Below are positions 1 through 8,840 of a stretch of 40,232 bases of DNA, piece by piece. Under the pieces are notes generated by a model, which was not told the DNA's origin, did not search any database, and saw only the letters and a program-made list of their open reading frames with translations. How positions within the stretch are numbered: the first letter of the stretch is position 1; each line of letters starts with the position of its first letter. The DNA lies in assembly GCA_022563535.1 (NCBI GenBank), contig JADFNE010000039.1:1-40232 (forward strand), given 5' to 3'. A program made the translations under genes and the position numbers. The DNA is from Myxococcales bacterium (GTDB taxonomy: Bacteria; Myxococcota_A; UBA9160; UBA4427).

Positions 1-30
1 TTCTTGTTCATTGCCTTACGTTTCGGCGGC

Positions 31-60
31 AACCGGAGCCGGAAATTTCCGGCTGCGGTT
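31..60 (-). terminator. Inverted repeat just after the cohesin-domain gene
   Basis: Two 15-base arms pair with a single mismatch; the inner 18 bases form a perfect palindrome centred on AAATTT. It begins 3 bases beyond the stop of the minus-strand cohesin-type gene, where a transcription terminator would lie. There is no run of T on its far side, so an intrinsic terminator is only likely, not certain. Confidence 0.4.
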
Positions 61-62
61 AC

Positions 63-566
63 TCAGGGCACGAAGAATGACAGCTCCCCTTGTTGCAGGA
101 TGTCCTCTTCCGGCACCAACGCTAGGTTCTCGTCCACAATTTGGACCGAGCGGAACTTGAAAGTAGTCAGGGCGCCGGGTGTGGCACTCGGCGGCACCTC
201 CACCTGGACCAGGACCAGGGTGACGCCTAGGGGGGACATGGAGCTGGGACCGGCACGGGCCATGGCCAACCTGATGACGCCATTCTGATCATCTATCGTT
301 TGTATCGCGACGAGCGGATTCCCCCCCAAAAGGGAACCGAGCAGTGTGGCGGTCACTTGGACCACTTCGGGATCGTAGGTTATCTCCAGGTCCACGGCGC
401 TCAAACCGCGGCCCGCCGGCACAACCACCACCCGGAATTCCGCAGTTTCGCCGGGGAATACGTCTAAAAAGGGCGGTTCGAAGGCCAGGCTGTAACCGGA
501 ACCGGCGGCGATGACCAGGGTCTCCACGTCCCCCTGGCCCACCGCATCCAATGCTGCCATCGTCAC
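63..566 (-). CDS. Secreted PKD/cohesin-domain protein, 3' fragment
   Basis: The frame encodes a cohesin-like beta-sandwich domain of roughly 120 residues: a segment rich in Val and Gly with FLDVFPGETAEF near the start and DLEITYDPEVVQV in the middle, followed by an alternating hydrophobic strand pattern. Such domains in this kind of bacterium usually occur in large secreted or surface proteins beside PKD repeats. The GTG at 566 is only the first available start. The same frame is open further upstream to about 605 and reads AASFTYTNTGTFIVTM, the typical last strands of a PKD domain. The real gene was therefore longer, and what is left is its C-terminal end. Upstream it meets the M16 protease gene in another frame, so this is a truncated gene or an assembly join. 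The family assignment is by recognition of the fold pattern, not by search. Confidence 0.6.
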   Translation of the reverse strand: MTMAALDAVGQGDVETLVIAAGSGYSLAFEPPFLDVFPGETAEFRVVVVPAGRGLSAVDLEITYDPEVVQVTATLLGSLLGGNPLVAIQTIDDQNGVIRLAMARAGPSSMSPLGVTLVLVQVEVPPSATPGALTTFKFRSVQIVDENLALVPEEDILQQGELSFFVP

Positions 567-3207
567 TATAAATGTCCCCGTGTTGGTGTAGGTGAAGGAC
601 GCTGCGGGCAGCCTCGGCCACCTCTTCGTCGCTGAGGCTCAGAATGCTCTCGGGATAGAGGTTCCAGAAGTCGTCGGCGAAATTGAAGCGCACCAGTTGT
701 GAAATGGAATCTGAGATCGCGTTGGCTGTTTCCCACTTTCCGGGCAGGGAAAGGGTGCGCATGTTTTTGGCTCGTTCGATTTCGTCTGGGGTCGGCGGGC
801 GGGTTGTGATGATTTCGCGCAGTTCGCGATCGATCTCTCTCATCGCAGGGGCGGTCTTGTCGGTCTGTACTTCCGAATACACCAAGAAGGGTCGTTGGCC
901 CCGGGCTCCGATAAACACGCTGTGCGCCCCGTACGTCCAGTGTTTTTCTTCGCGTAAGTTCCTGTTGATGCGGGAATTGAAGCCGCTGCCGAGAATCTCG
1001 TTCATGATCTCGAGCGCCGGTTCGAGTTTGTTGTCCTTGGCTGGGGCGATGTGTCCGGCAAACACCATCGACTGAATCGATCTGGGTCGGTCGATCAAGT
1101 AGATCGCAGATTGGCTTTGTAGTGCCGTGTGTTCGATGTTCTTGTTCGGCACATCTTGGGGCTTCCATTTCTTGAACAATCTTTCGAGTTTGGGAACAAT
1201 CTCGAGAGCCGTCGTGTCTCCGACTACCACGAGCGTCGAAGCGTTGGGTCTGAACCAACGTTCGTGAAATTTGCGCAAGTCGGCTTCACTGAGCCCGCCC
1301 ACCGATGTCGCGGTGCCCGAACCTGTGAAGGGCAGCCCATAAGCGTGCTTCGCTCCATAGAGCAATTGGGGGAAAACTCGCAGCGCAATTTTCATGGGTG
1401 TCACTTTTTCGTTCTCGATGTCCGAGAGCTGCATCGCTCTTTGACGCTCGAATTCGTCTGCAGCAAAGGTCGGGTTGAGAATGACGTCGGCGAATATGTC
1501 GAGCGCCGGGTCGAGTTGTTCCCGCATGGCAGAGAGTTCGACGATCGACTGGTCGAGATTTGCGCTGGTGGAAAGCTCGGCGCCGAGGTCGGCCAACTGG
1601 TCGCTGATCTCGAGTGCGGTTCGCCGCTTCGTGCCCAGGGACATCATGTTGGTCGAGAGTTTCGAGGTTCCCGGCGCGATACCGTGGTCGGCTGAATAGC
1701 CGGCGTCGACCAGAAGCTTGACGGACACGGTGGGCACCGCGTGCCGCTCGACGATGATGATCTCGAGTCCGTTGGTAAGGGTCGCGCGTTCGAGTGGGGG
1801 AAACGAGACCAACGGCTGCGGTCCGACCGCCGGAAGTCGTGAGCGGTCGACCTGGCTCGTGTGCGTCTCGCCCTGGAACTGGGGATGAATTTCCAGAACA
1901 AAGACACCGTCATGAAGCCAACGCTTGAGGGATTGCTTTATGTCGCTCCGAGACGCCCGGGCGATCCGATCGAGGCTTTCGAGGTAGGCATCAGGGCTTC
2001 CGAAATAGACTTCGCTCTGGGCCAGGATGTCGGCTTTTCCACCGAACCCGCCAATCGACTCGATGCCCCGGATGAAGTCAGAGTGAATTTGAGTCTTGCT
2101 GCGTTCCAGTTCACTGCGCGTCGGCCCGTCTTTGATGAATGCTGCGAGTACCTCGTCGAGGATTGTTTCGACCTGCCTTGGATCCGCGCCGGGGGCTACT
2201 GTGGCCCCGACCGCGAACAGGCTGCCGAGTTCTCGTTCCCAAATGAACGCGGATACATCGGTTGCAATCTGGTCTTCATACACGAGCCGTTTGTAGAGGC
2301 GTGACGATCTGCCATCGCTCAAGATGGTGCTCGCGAGGTCGAGATAGTCCGCGGTGGCAGTGCCAATTTGCGGGACGTTCCAAACCTTGATGATGCGAGA
2401 CTGGGGAACCCGGTCGAAGATCTCGAGTCGTTTCTCTTCGTGCCGCTCAGCGATCCATTGGTGGTGCTGATTGACCGGCGGGCCGGGCTCGATGTCGCCA
2501 AAATATTTCTTGACCAACTGGTGGACAGCGTTTGTGTCTACGTCTCCCGCGATCGTGAGCACCGTATTGGCCGCACCGTAATAGTCCCGAAACCATTGAT
2601 GAACGTCATCGAGGCTCGCGGCTTCGAGGTCTTCCATGGACCCGATGACTGGCCACCAATACGGATGTTCCTTTGGATACGCGTTCTTTCCCAGAAGTTC
2701 GATGACCGAACCGTAGGGTTGGTTCATGCGCTGGCGTTTTTCGTTTTGCACCACTCCACGTTGTTCGTCGAGCCGTTCCTGACTGATGGCGCCCAGCAGG
2801 TGCCCCATCCGGTCGGACTCCATCCAGAGCGCCAGTTCGAGGGCGTTCTTTGGCACGTTCTCGAAGTAGTTGGTGCGGTCGTTGCTGGTCGTGGCGTTCT
2901 GTTCGGTAGCTCCCACTCGATCGAAGGGAATTGTGAATTCGTCGTCGTAGTGCTCGCTGCCTTCGAACATCAAGTGTTCAAACAGGTGGGCGAACCCCGT
3001 CTTGCCCGGGAGTTCGTTCTTTGATCCCACGTGGTACCAGAGGTTGACTGCGACGATCGGGGCCTTGTGGTCTTCGTGGACGATGAGCGTGAGGCCGTTG
3101 TCCAGAACGAACTTCTGATACGCGATCTGCCGCGCATCGGTTGCGGTTGCCGAGGTTGCAGCGAGGCAGAGCGCAGTGAAGCAGGAAAGTGCGGGGATTC
3201 GACTCAT
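289..3207 (-). CDS. Periplasmic M16 zinc metallopeptidase (insulinase family), C-terminus disrupted
   Basis: A zinc protease of the pitrilysin/insulinase class with two M16 halves. The N-terminus is a signal peptide (hydrophobic LSCFTALCLAATSATA). The inverted zinc motif HLFEH lies at residues 74-78 and the third ligand is E156 in QNEKRQ, the usual spacing. The second half (from about residue 440) is the non-catalytic repeat. The ATG at 3207 is preferred to a TTG 18 bases upstream because GGAG lies 12 bases before the ATG and inside the TTG version. M16 similarity stops near residue 872 at EEVAEAARSVLH (about position 590). The last 100 residues are Gly/Arg-rich out-of-frame translation of the cohesin-type gene. 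Family members continue some 40-60 residues further, so the real C-terminus is lost. It lies divergent to the MshEN gene. Confidence 0.85.
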   Translation of the reverse strand: MSRIPALSCFTALCLAATSATATDARQIAYQKFVLDNGLTLIVHEDHKAPIVAVNLWYHVGSKNELPGKTGFAHLFEHLMFEGSEHYDDEFTIPFDRVGATEQNATTSNDRTNYFENVPKNALELALWMESDRMGHLLGAISQERLDEQRGVVQNEKRQRMNQPYGSVIELLGKNAYPKEHPYWWPVIGSMEDLEAASLDDVHQWFRDYYGAANTVLTIAGDVDTNAVHQLVKKYFGDIEPGPPVNQHHQWIAERHEEKRLEIFDRVPQSRIIKVWNVPQIGTATADYLDLASTILSDGRSSRLYKRLVYEDQIATDVSAFIWERELGSLFAVGATVAPGADPRQVETILDEVLAAFIKDGPTRSELERSKTQIHSDFIRGIESIGGFGGKADILAQSEVYFGSPDAYLESLDRIARASRSDIKQSLKRWLHDGVFVLEIHPQFQGETHTSQVDRSRLPAVGPQPLVSFPPLERATLTNGLEIIIVERHAVPTVSVKLLVDAGYSADHGIAPGTSKLSTNMMSLGTKRRTALEISDQLADLGAELSTSANLDQSIVELSAMREQLDPALDIFADVILNPTFAADEFERQRAMQLSDIENEKVTPMKIALRVFPQLLYGAKHAYGLPFTGSGTATSVGGLSEADLRKFHERWFRPNASTLVVVGDTTALEIVPKLERLFKKWKPQDVPNKNIEHTALQSQSAIYLIDRPRSIQSMVFAGHIAPAKDNKLEPALEIMNEILGSGFNSRINRNLREEKHWTYGAHSVFIGARGQRPFLVYSEVQTDKTAPAMREIDRELREIITTRPPTPDEIERAKNMRTLSLPGKWETANAISDSISQLVRFNFADDFWNLYPESILSLSDEEVAEAARSVLHLHQHGDIYSDDGSIGCGGPGGRGDPGHRRRFRLQPGLRTALFRRIPRRNCGIPGGGCAGGPRFERRGPGDNLRSRSGPSDRHTARFPFGGESARRDTNDR

Positions 3208-3490
3208 GATCGATCGGGTCTCCAATTCAAGCGCCGCCAGCTGGAGTGTTCCAGGAATTGCAGGCTGAAAGCCGCCATAGGGCAGTGGTGAGGGTTAGGG
3301 GCCGCAATTGTAGTGAGACTGTGGGGGCTCTTCAAAAGCTTCAGGCTTCGAGGCAGCCACCGCGCCGCTTACTCTCGGGCGACGTGTCCTGAGCGCATTC
3401 GTCGTTTTTCACGTCCTATTCGGGCCAAACCAAGTCAAGCCAGCTGTGTTTCCCGACGATGAGGATCGCGCGAGGGAGGGAACCCATTTA

Positions 3491-4279
3491 GTGAGTCAGC
3501 GCTTGAAACTAGGCGAGATTGTGCTCCGTGCTGGAGTGATCGACCAACTCCAGCTTCAGAGTGCGCTCGGCGAACAAGAGAAGTGGGGGGGCCGCCTCGG
3601 GGTGGTCCTGATCAAGCTGGGCTACGTGACCGAGCAAGAACTGGTCAACGCGGTCGCGGGCCAACTCGGTCTGCCCGTAGCCACGCTGGATGGGAAGCAG
3701 ATTCCACGCCGGATACTCGACCTGATTCCCTACGACTATGCGGACGACCACACCTGCCTGCCGCTCTTCCTCAAAGACGAGGAGGGGACGGAAACGCTCT
3801 ACGTCGGCATGGACGATCCGAGCAATCTAGAAGTGTTGGATGACCTGGCCTTCCGCACTGGAATGTGCGTCAAGCCAGTGGTCGTAGCCGCCTCAGAAAT
3901 TTGCGAGGGGATCGACAGGTTCTACCGTGATCTCGAACGGGACTCGACGCCGGATGAAGTCGAGACGACACAGCCGGAAGTTGAAAATGTGTTGGCAGCC
4001 GCATCCCGGGACACCAGTCCTTTCGAAACTGAAAAACCTGTGTGTTTCGAACCCGCAGAGGAAACGCTCCATCTCGAGGACGAAGCTGTCGAGGCTCCGA
4101 AACGTTCCGCCGACGACGCGGGGGATGAGAAAGGTGTCGAGAACAACGACCATCTTTCAACACAAATGCTCCTGCAAGCACTGACCCAGGTTTTGATCGA
4201 GAAGGGCGTGGTGACGCGGGAAGAATTCCACGAGCGAGTGCTCGCCCTGAGTGGTGAAGGCGGGCCCGAGAAAGACTAA
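3491..4279 (+). CDS. Free-standing MshEN (GspE/PilB N-terminal) domain protein
   Basis: Residues 4-60 hold two tandem copies of the short motif that defines MshEN domains, RLG-x-x-L followed by L-x-x-A-L-x-x-Q (KLGEIVLRAG...LQSALGEQ, then RLGVVLIKLG...LVNAVAGQ). In MshE and related ATPases this motif binds cyclic di-GMP. The rest of the T2SSE N-domain follows to about residue 150. The AAA ATPase domain is absent: the remainder is an acidic, probably disordered linker and a final 40-residue helix (MLLQALTQVLIEKGVVTREEF). The GTG at 3491 was chosen because a purine-rich GAGGGAGG lies 11 bases before it; the frame is also open from a GTG at 3446. A role as a c-di-GMP sensor or adaptor is inferred. 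Confidence 0.7.
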   Translation: MSQRLKLGEIVLRAGVIDQLQLQSALGEQEKWGGRLGVVLIKLGYVTEQELVNAVAGQLGLPVATLDGKQIPRRILDLIPYDYADDHTCLPLFLKDEEGTETLYVGMDDPSNLEVLDDLAFRTGMCVKPVVVAASEICEGIDRFYRDLERDSTPDEVETTQPEVENVLAAASRDTSPFETEKPVCFEPAEETLHLEDEAVEAPKRSADDAGDEKGVENNDHLSTQMLLQALTQVLIEKGVVTREEFHERVLALSGEGGPEKD

Positions 4280-4391
4280 TCGATCGATATGAATAACCAT
4301 GTGTCCAGCACCCGATCGTGAAGCGCGGTGTCTTGACACAGGACTGGCTTGCCGCCACTCTGCCGCCCATTGTGTCAACCAGGAGGATCGG

Positions 4392-4706
4392 ATGCGTCTA
4401 GAATTCAAACTACCACTCGAAAAGATCGAAGTACCGCGGTTCTCCGTCGAAGCGGTCGAGGGGATCGGCAAGGTCTTTACCCTCGCGACCCTGGTTCTCA
4501 ATGTGCTGGAAACCCACAACAGCGTCGAGATCGTCTTTCACGGGCTGAACCCCGAGGATCCCAGTCGCAAGATCGAAGGCTTCAAAGAGATCATTGGGAG
4601 TTCGCCGACGTCCAAGTCGTTTGACTACACGGTTGGCGACTGCACTCGCGTCTCAGGCTCCTCGAGTTACTACCAGTGGCTGACGATCAGCTACGGTGCT
4701 GACTGA
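4392..4706 (+). CDS. Hypothetical protein, 104 aa
   Basis: Not recognised. The start is well supported by AGGAGGATCGG directly before the ATG at 4392. The protein is soluble, with no signal peptide or membrane segment. It has a helix-like middle (VEGIGKVFTLATLVLNVL) and a Ser/Tyr-rich C-terminus (SGSSSYYQWL). It follows the MshEN gene on the same strand after a gap of about 110 bases and could share its transcript. Its 3' end overlaps the end of the convergent kinase gene by 20 bases. Confidence 0.6.
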   Translation: MRLEFKLPLEKIEVPRFSVEAVEGIGKVFTLATLVLNVLETHNSVEIVFHGLNPEDPSRKIEGFKEIIGSSPTSKSFDYTVGDCTRVSGSSSYYQWLTISYGAD

Positions 4707-6273
4707 GGTCGCAGTCCTTGCCCTGCCAGCGTTGATTCCGCCCCAGGCTGCGTTGCACGATTGCTTTGCGCGCGCGCTCGTTTCCCAGATCGAACGGCAG
4801 ATTGCGCACATATTGTTTGAACAACCGGGTGCGCACCTCGGCGCTGATGAGATCGTCGTCCAGGGTCGCGTTGACTTGGGACAACATCTGAATGCGCTGT
4901 CGATCGTGCAACCGTCCCGGGAAGCGAACCCCTTCGAGATCGATGAGGGTGAGTTCGGTTTCTTCGCCGCGCTTTACCAGGTAGATGTGCATGGATTGTA
5001 GATCGCTGTGGAGTGTCCCGGTGGCATGCAGCCGAGTCGCCAGCCGGAGCAGCTGTTTGGGGAGGAGCTGGGCCTCCGGGTCGCCCGGTCCCACGTCGGC
5101 ACAACAGATCGCCCCGGAGACGTCTTCGAGCACAATCAACGAAGTGATCGGCACTCCCCAGCGTTTTCTTTCCAGGTAGGCGAGGGGCGTGGCGGCCGCA
5201 ATGCCGCGAAGCTGCAACCCGTGACCCCCGACCCAGGCCCGCCGCCCGGCAGAACCGCGAAAGACATCGGCCAAACGCTTGCGCGCGCTGGTCCTCAGGA
5301 CTTCCTTGACAACGACCCTGTGTCCCGAGGCGCTCACCGTGCTCACCCGCGCGCGATGATCATTTTTGATCAGGCCGGGGCCCCGGGTATCACATTGAAT
5401 CTTATGCCCGGCCAGCGCGGAAAGCAGGGCCACTTCGGAGAACTCTGCCCGCCGCAAACCCGACTGGTCTCCACAGGTCACGGAAACGAATTCCTCACCG
5501 GGGCGCAGGGTACGCCGGGTCCGTCCCCGGTAGTAGTCGAGCGATCGCGCTTGACTGGCGCGGCCGATCTCGCGCAGCCTCTCCCGCTCGCTCGCCACCC
5601 GAAAGTGACCGTGGTCCGCTGCTGCGATGCGAAAGCGCAGACGATTGGATCGGGTGACACCCAGCTGGTACAGCGAAAAGTCGAGAAACGCGATGTCGCG
5701 AATGTGGTCGGCAATGGACCGGGTCGCGCGAACTCGTTGCAGGTCGATCAGCACGGGGCCCTTTTCCCCGACCAGGATATTGCCGGCATGCAAATCTCCG
5801 TGGACAAAGCCTTCTTCGTGTAGCCGGAAGATCAGCTCGCCCACCCCGCGCATGATTCTGCGCTTTTCGAAGCCATAGCCGTCGAGGGACTGGTCGAGGG
5901 TTCTGGCGCCTGCGACGTACGGGGTCACGATCAAGCTGGCGCCGCCGGCTCGCCGGGCGTAGGCAAGGGGCTCGGGAACGGAGATTCCGGCTCGATGAAG
6001 GCGTTGCAGCCCCACCCATTCGCGCTCCGCTGGGCTTCGCCCGGCGAGTCGCCGCAGGCCCGCCAGCGCCCGGCTGGCGGCGGTGCGTCTCACACGATCG
6101 GGAAAGAACTCCTTGACCACGATCGGATACGGGGCCGCCTCGAGTTCGACGCGGATGACCCGGCGATACGCGGAACGCGCGAGAATCTCGCCGCCGTGTC
6201 GGCTTGGATCTTCGATACAGCGATCGATTGCGGCCCCGAGATCGGCGTCGCCCGAGATCCAATTCGACTTCAT
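4687..6273 (-). CDS. Tandem lipopolysaccharide kinase (two Kdo/WaaP-type kinase domains)
   Basis: Two protein-kinase-like domains of the LPS kinase (KdkA/WaaP/InaA) type in one 528-residue chain. Domain 1 (about residues 25-255) has the ATP Lys in PIVVKEFF, the catalytic loop HGDLHAGNI and the metal-binding VLIDLQRVR. Domain 2 (about 275-500) has the Lys in RVVVKEV, the loop HSDLQSMHIYLV, closer to WaaP/InaA enzymes, and LTLIDLEGVRF. Both have the family's segment between N-lobe and loop (REWVGLQRLHRAGI; RRAWVGGHGLQLRGI). These enzymes phosphorylate Kdo or heptose of the LPS inner core on the cytoplasmic face. It is downstream of a WaaG-like glycosyltransferase (40-base gap), which fits LPS core assembly. 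Substrates of the two domains cannot be told apart from sequence. Confidence 0.8.
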   Translation of the reverse strand: MKSNWISGDADLGAAIDRCIEDPSRHGGEILARSAYRRVIRVELEAAPYPIVVKEFFPDRVRRTAASRALAGLRRLAGRSPAEREWVGLQRLHRAGISVPEPLAYARRAGGASLIVTPYVAGARTLDQSLDGYGFEKRRIMRGVGELIFRLHEEGFVHGDLHAGNILVGEKGPVLIDLQRVRATRSIADHIRDIAFLDFSLYQLGVTRSNRLRFRIAAADHGHFRVASERERLREIGRASQARSLDYYRGRTRRTLRPGEEFVSVTCGDQSGLRRAEFSEVALLSALAGHKIQCDTRGPGLIKNDHRARVSTVSASGHRVVVKEVLRTSARKRLADVFRGSAGRRAWVGGHGLQLRGIAAATPLAYLERKRWGVPITSLIVLEDVSGAICCADVGPGDPEAQLLPKQLLRLATRLHATGTLHSDLQSMHIYLVKRGEETELTLIDLEGVRFPGRLHDRQRIQMLSQVNATLDDDLISAEVRTRLFKQYVRNLPFDLGNERARKAIVQRSLGRNQRWQGKDCDLSQHRS

Positions 6274-6313
6274 GGCTGCTTCACCGTTTCTTCACCGCCT
6301 GATCTCTGTATCG

Positions 6314-7420
6314 TCAGCGCGAAACACTTTGGTAGAGAGCCCGCAATCTGGCCACGTGTTGGCCCCAATCGTGTTGGCGCGCCATGGCCAGCGCCCTGGC
6401 CCCCAGTTCCGCCCGCTTATCCGGGCGGGCGAGGTCGTTCATGACCCGGACATAGGCCATCGCGTCTTCTGAAGCATGGACCACCTCGCCGCAGGATTCG
6501 AATAGTTCGGCGGCGCCTGCATTCTTGCTCGTCACCACCGGCAGTCCGGCGGCGGCAGCTTCCAGACAAACCAGACCGAATGCATCGTATCGGGTAGGCA
6601 GCAAGAATCCGTCGGCCGCCGCGTAGTAGCGTTCGAGATCGGAGCGCTCGCCCAGGAACCGCGTGCGATTCTCGACCCCATGATGCGCGGCCAACGCACG
6701 CCAACGCCTGGGGTCGTCTTTGCCGGCAACCCAGAGCTGTGTGTTCGGGTCTGCTACCCCGGCCAACGCTTCGATCGCGATGTCGAGCCCCTTGCGCTGC
6801 CAACCCGATCCGGCGAACAGCCACACGGTCGCATCTCCGACACCGAATATTGAGCGAATCGTGTCCCGGTCACTCGCGTGACGTTCCGGCGCAAAGCGTT
6901 CGAGGTCGACGCCGCAATAAATTACGGGCAGTCGTACTTCGGGAACGCCGTAGCGAGTGGCGATCTCTCGTTGAACCATTTTTGACACGCACTGAGCGAT
7001 GAGTTTTGGGTCTTCGAAGATTCGACGTTCTAGCGAGAGCAGCGTTCGGTGACGGGGTGAAAACCAGCGAAGCTTCGAGCCTCGGCTCCCGTAGGTCTTC
7101 TGCATGTAGTCCGCGTGACTGCCGCCTCCTGCGTGGAAGATGTCTTGGGTGAGTGTGCGACTGAAGGAGTGGACGACGTCAAAGTTGCCGCGCCCGAGGG
7201 CCCGGCGCACGTTGCGGTCGAAGGCGCGGACCCGCAGGGGCTGCCAAAAGTTCGGCGTCGCAAGTCGCTCGACCGTGAGCCCCGGGGCGTCGTCTCCGCG
7301 TCGGCACAACACATGCACATCGTCGCCGGCCCGCACCAGTTCGCGGGCGACGTTCCAGGCAACCCGCTCACCACCCCCACCCGTTGCCTCGAAGCGCTCC
7401 ACGATCAGGGCTACACGCAT
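6314..7420 (-). CDS. Glycosyltransferase family 4, WaaG-like (LPS core)
   Basis: A GT-B retaining glycosyltransferase. The N-terminal half begins VALIVERFEATGGGGERVAW, the glycine-rich acceptor-side loop of GT4 enzymes. A central HAGGGSHADYMQ resembles the WaaG group. The C-terminal half carries GSGWQRKGLDIAIEAL and the sugar-nucleotide site FGLVCLEAAAAGLPVV. WaaG adds the first glucose to the LPS heptose region. The ATG at 7420 is preferred over an in-frame TTG at 7441 because the family begins at this point; neither has a clear ribosome site. It is transcribed with the tandem LPS kinase gene. The precise sugar is unknown. Confidence 0.8.
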   Translation of the reverse strand: MRVALIVERFEATGGGGERVAWNVARELVRAGDDVHVLCRRGDDAPGLTVERLATPNFWQPLRVRAFDRNVRRALGRGNFDVVHSFSRTLTQDIFHAGGGSHADYMQKTYGSRGSKLRWFSPRHRTLLSLERRIFEDPKLIAQCVSKMVQREIATRYGVPEVRLPVIYCGVDLERFAPERHASDRDTIRSIFGVGDATVWLFAGSGWQRKGLDIAIEALAGVADPNTQLWVAGKDDPRRWRALAAHHGVENRTRFLGERSDLERYYAAADGFLLPTRYDAFGLVCLEAAAAGLPVVTSKNAGAAELFESCGEVVHASEDAMAYVRVMNDLARPDKRAELGARALAMARQHDWGQHVARLRALYQSVSR

Positions 7421-7453
7421 GCTGTGGCTACCCGCAGTCAAGGGTCGGTTGAA

Positions 7454-7780
7454 TTAGCCGGCTCGGCGACGGTAGATCCAGGCGCCGCCGAACGCCGCCA
7501 GGCCAAACGAAGCGACATGAGCAAATGAGCTGGGTTGCGCTGCCTTGCAGGCTGAAGTGGTGCACATACGACCTCGCCAGTAGGCGGCTTGAATTTTTTG
7601 GGACAGGGTCCGGCCATCGATTGCAGCCGCCACTACGGATGCTCGAGCGGTTGAGCCCGCTTCCGCCGGGGGAGGGGGCGCAGCTCCCATTGCGAGCAAT
7701 AGTGCCGTCAGCGAAGCGAGGGCAAGCGCCCTGGGGCGCCAATGCGCCGAACGATCGCAGTGGGTCGTGTTTTCTTTCAT
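7454..7780 (-). CDS. Small exported or membrane-anchored hypothetical protein
   Basis: A 108-residue protein of unknown function. AGAGGAG lies 10 bases before the ATG at 7780. It has a signal-like segment (ALALASLTALLLAMGAA followed by a Pro/Ala stretch and AEAG). A second hydrophobic segment sits near the C-terminus (FAHVASFGLAAFGGAWIY) with an Arg-Arg-Arg tail. That tail layout resembles C-terminal sorting signals, but no PEP or Myxo-CTERM motif is present. The middle has two Cys (MCTTSACKAA) that could form a disulfide. It lies just upstream of the glycosyltransferase gene and may share its transcript. Confidence 0.55.
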   Translation of the reverse strand: MKENTTHCDRSAHWRPRALALASLTALLLAMGAAPPPPAEAGSTARASVVAAAIDGRTLSQKIQAAYWRGRMCTTSACKAAQPSSFAHVASFGLAAFGGAWIYRRRAG

Positions 7781-8054
7781 TCGCGCTGAACTCCTCTGCA
7801 CAGCATATCATCTATTCGGTCAAAATTGATCGAATGCTGAACGTGGACACGCGATTGGGAGGGTATCGCGCAGCTAGAACGCAGTGCCGGCGAAGTGGCA
7901 GATCTCGCCGGAACTCGCGGCGATAGCGAGAAATACCGGAATCGAAGTAGCGACTTCCGCGAAGTTGTCGTTATGCTTCGGCGCCCAGAATGTTGCGCGT
8001 TGATCCATGAGTCATCGCTTCTGGTCTGGAGCCAGGTGTCGGAGGAATATTCAG

Positions 8055-8840
8055 TTGTCAGCCATTGAGGCGCGGAACCTTTCGAAACGCTATGGCGATG
8101 TCGAAGCCGTGTCGGATCTCTCGTTTACGATCAACAAAGGCGAAATTGTTGGCTTTCTGGGGCCCAATGGTGCCGGCAAGACGACGACGATGCGCATGCT
8201 CACGGGGTTTCTCCCGGCGACTGACGGCACCGCGTATATCGCGGGACACGAGATTTTCGCCGAACCCCTCGCTGCCAGACTTGCCGTCGGCTACTTGCCA
8301 GAAAATCCGCCGCTGTACCCGGAAATGACCGTACTCGGCTACCTCCGCTTTGTTGCAAAGATCAAGGACGTGCCCCGGAGCGAGAGCAAAGACGCGGTGG
8401 ACCGCGCTCTTTTGCGCTGCGGTCTGGGCGAAGTCCGTAAACGCGTCATCGGCGACTTGTCCAAGGGCTTTCGCCAGCGAGTCGGTCTCGCCCAGGCGAT
8501 CGTTCACAATCCGCCGGTGTTGATTCTCGACGAGCCCACCGTGGGCCTCGACCCGATTCAGATTCGAGAGATTCGCGGCCTGATTTCCGATCTCGCCTCC
8601 CCCGAGCGGGGCGAGGCGCGCCACACCGTGATTCTCTCGACGCACATTTTGAACGAAGTCGAGGCGATTTGTGAGCGCATCATTTTGATCAATGAAGGCC
8701 GCAAAGTGGTGGATCAACCGCTTGCAGAAATCATCGGCGCCGGTCAGAGCCTCGAAGAAGTATTCGCCCGGGTGACTTCGCGCGACGAGGTCGCGGGCGA
8801 TGCAGCAGCCGAGCCGGTGAGTGGAGAGGCCGCCATATGA
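8055..8840 (+). CDS. ABC transporter ATP-binding protein, GldA-like
   Basis: The ATPase of an ABC-2 type transport system. Walker A is GPNGAGKT at residues 36-43, the signature is LSKGFRQR near 135, Walker B is VLILDEP near 157, and the switch His follows in ILSTH. The TTG at 8055 is chosen because GGAGGA lies 8 bases before it and the conserved domain starts directly after; the frame is open from an ATG at 8007, which lacks a ribosome site. The stop overlaps the permease start (ATGA). With the next three genes it forms the GldA-GldF-GldG-like cassette with DUF4340 found in many non-gliding bacteria. The exported substrate is not known. Confidence 0.9.
   Translation: MSAIEARNLSKRYGDVEAVSDLSFTINKGEIVGFLGPNGAGKTTTMRMLTGFLPATDGTAYIAGHEIFAEPLAARLAVGYLPENPPLYPEMTVLGYLRFVAKIKDVPRSESKDAVDRALLRCGLGEVRKRVIGDLSKGFRQRVGLAQAIVHNPPVLILDEPTVGLDPIQIREIRGLISDLASPERGEARHTVILSTHILNEVEAICERIILINEGRKVVDQPLAEIIGAGQSLEEVFARVTSRDEVAGDAAAEPVSGEAAI

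Noticed and set aside
2368-3024. Long plus-strand open frame opposite the M16 gene
   Set aside because: It is antisense to a clear protease domain, has no ribosome site and no family-like pattern.
3446-3490. Upstream GTG start for the MshEN gene
   Set aside because: It would add 15 charged residues before the domain. The GTG at 3491 has the better ribosome site.
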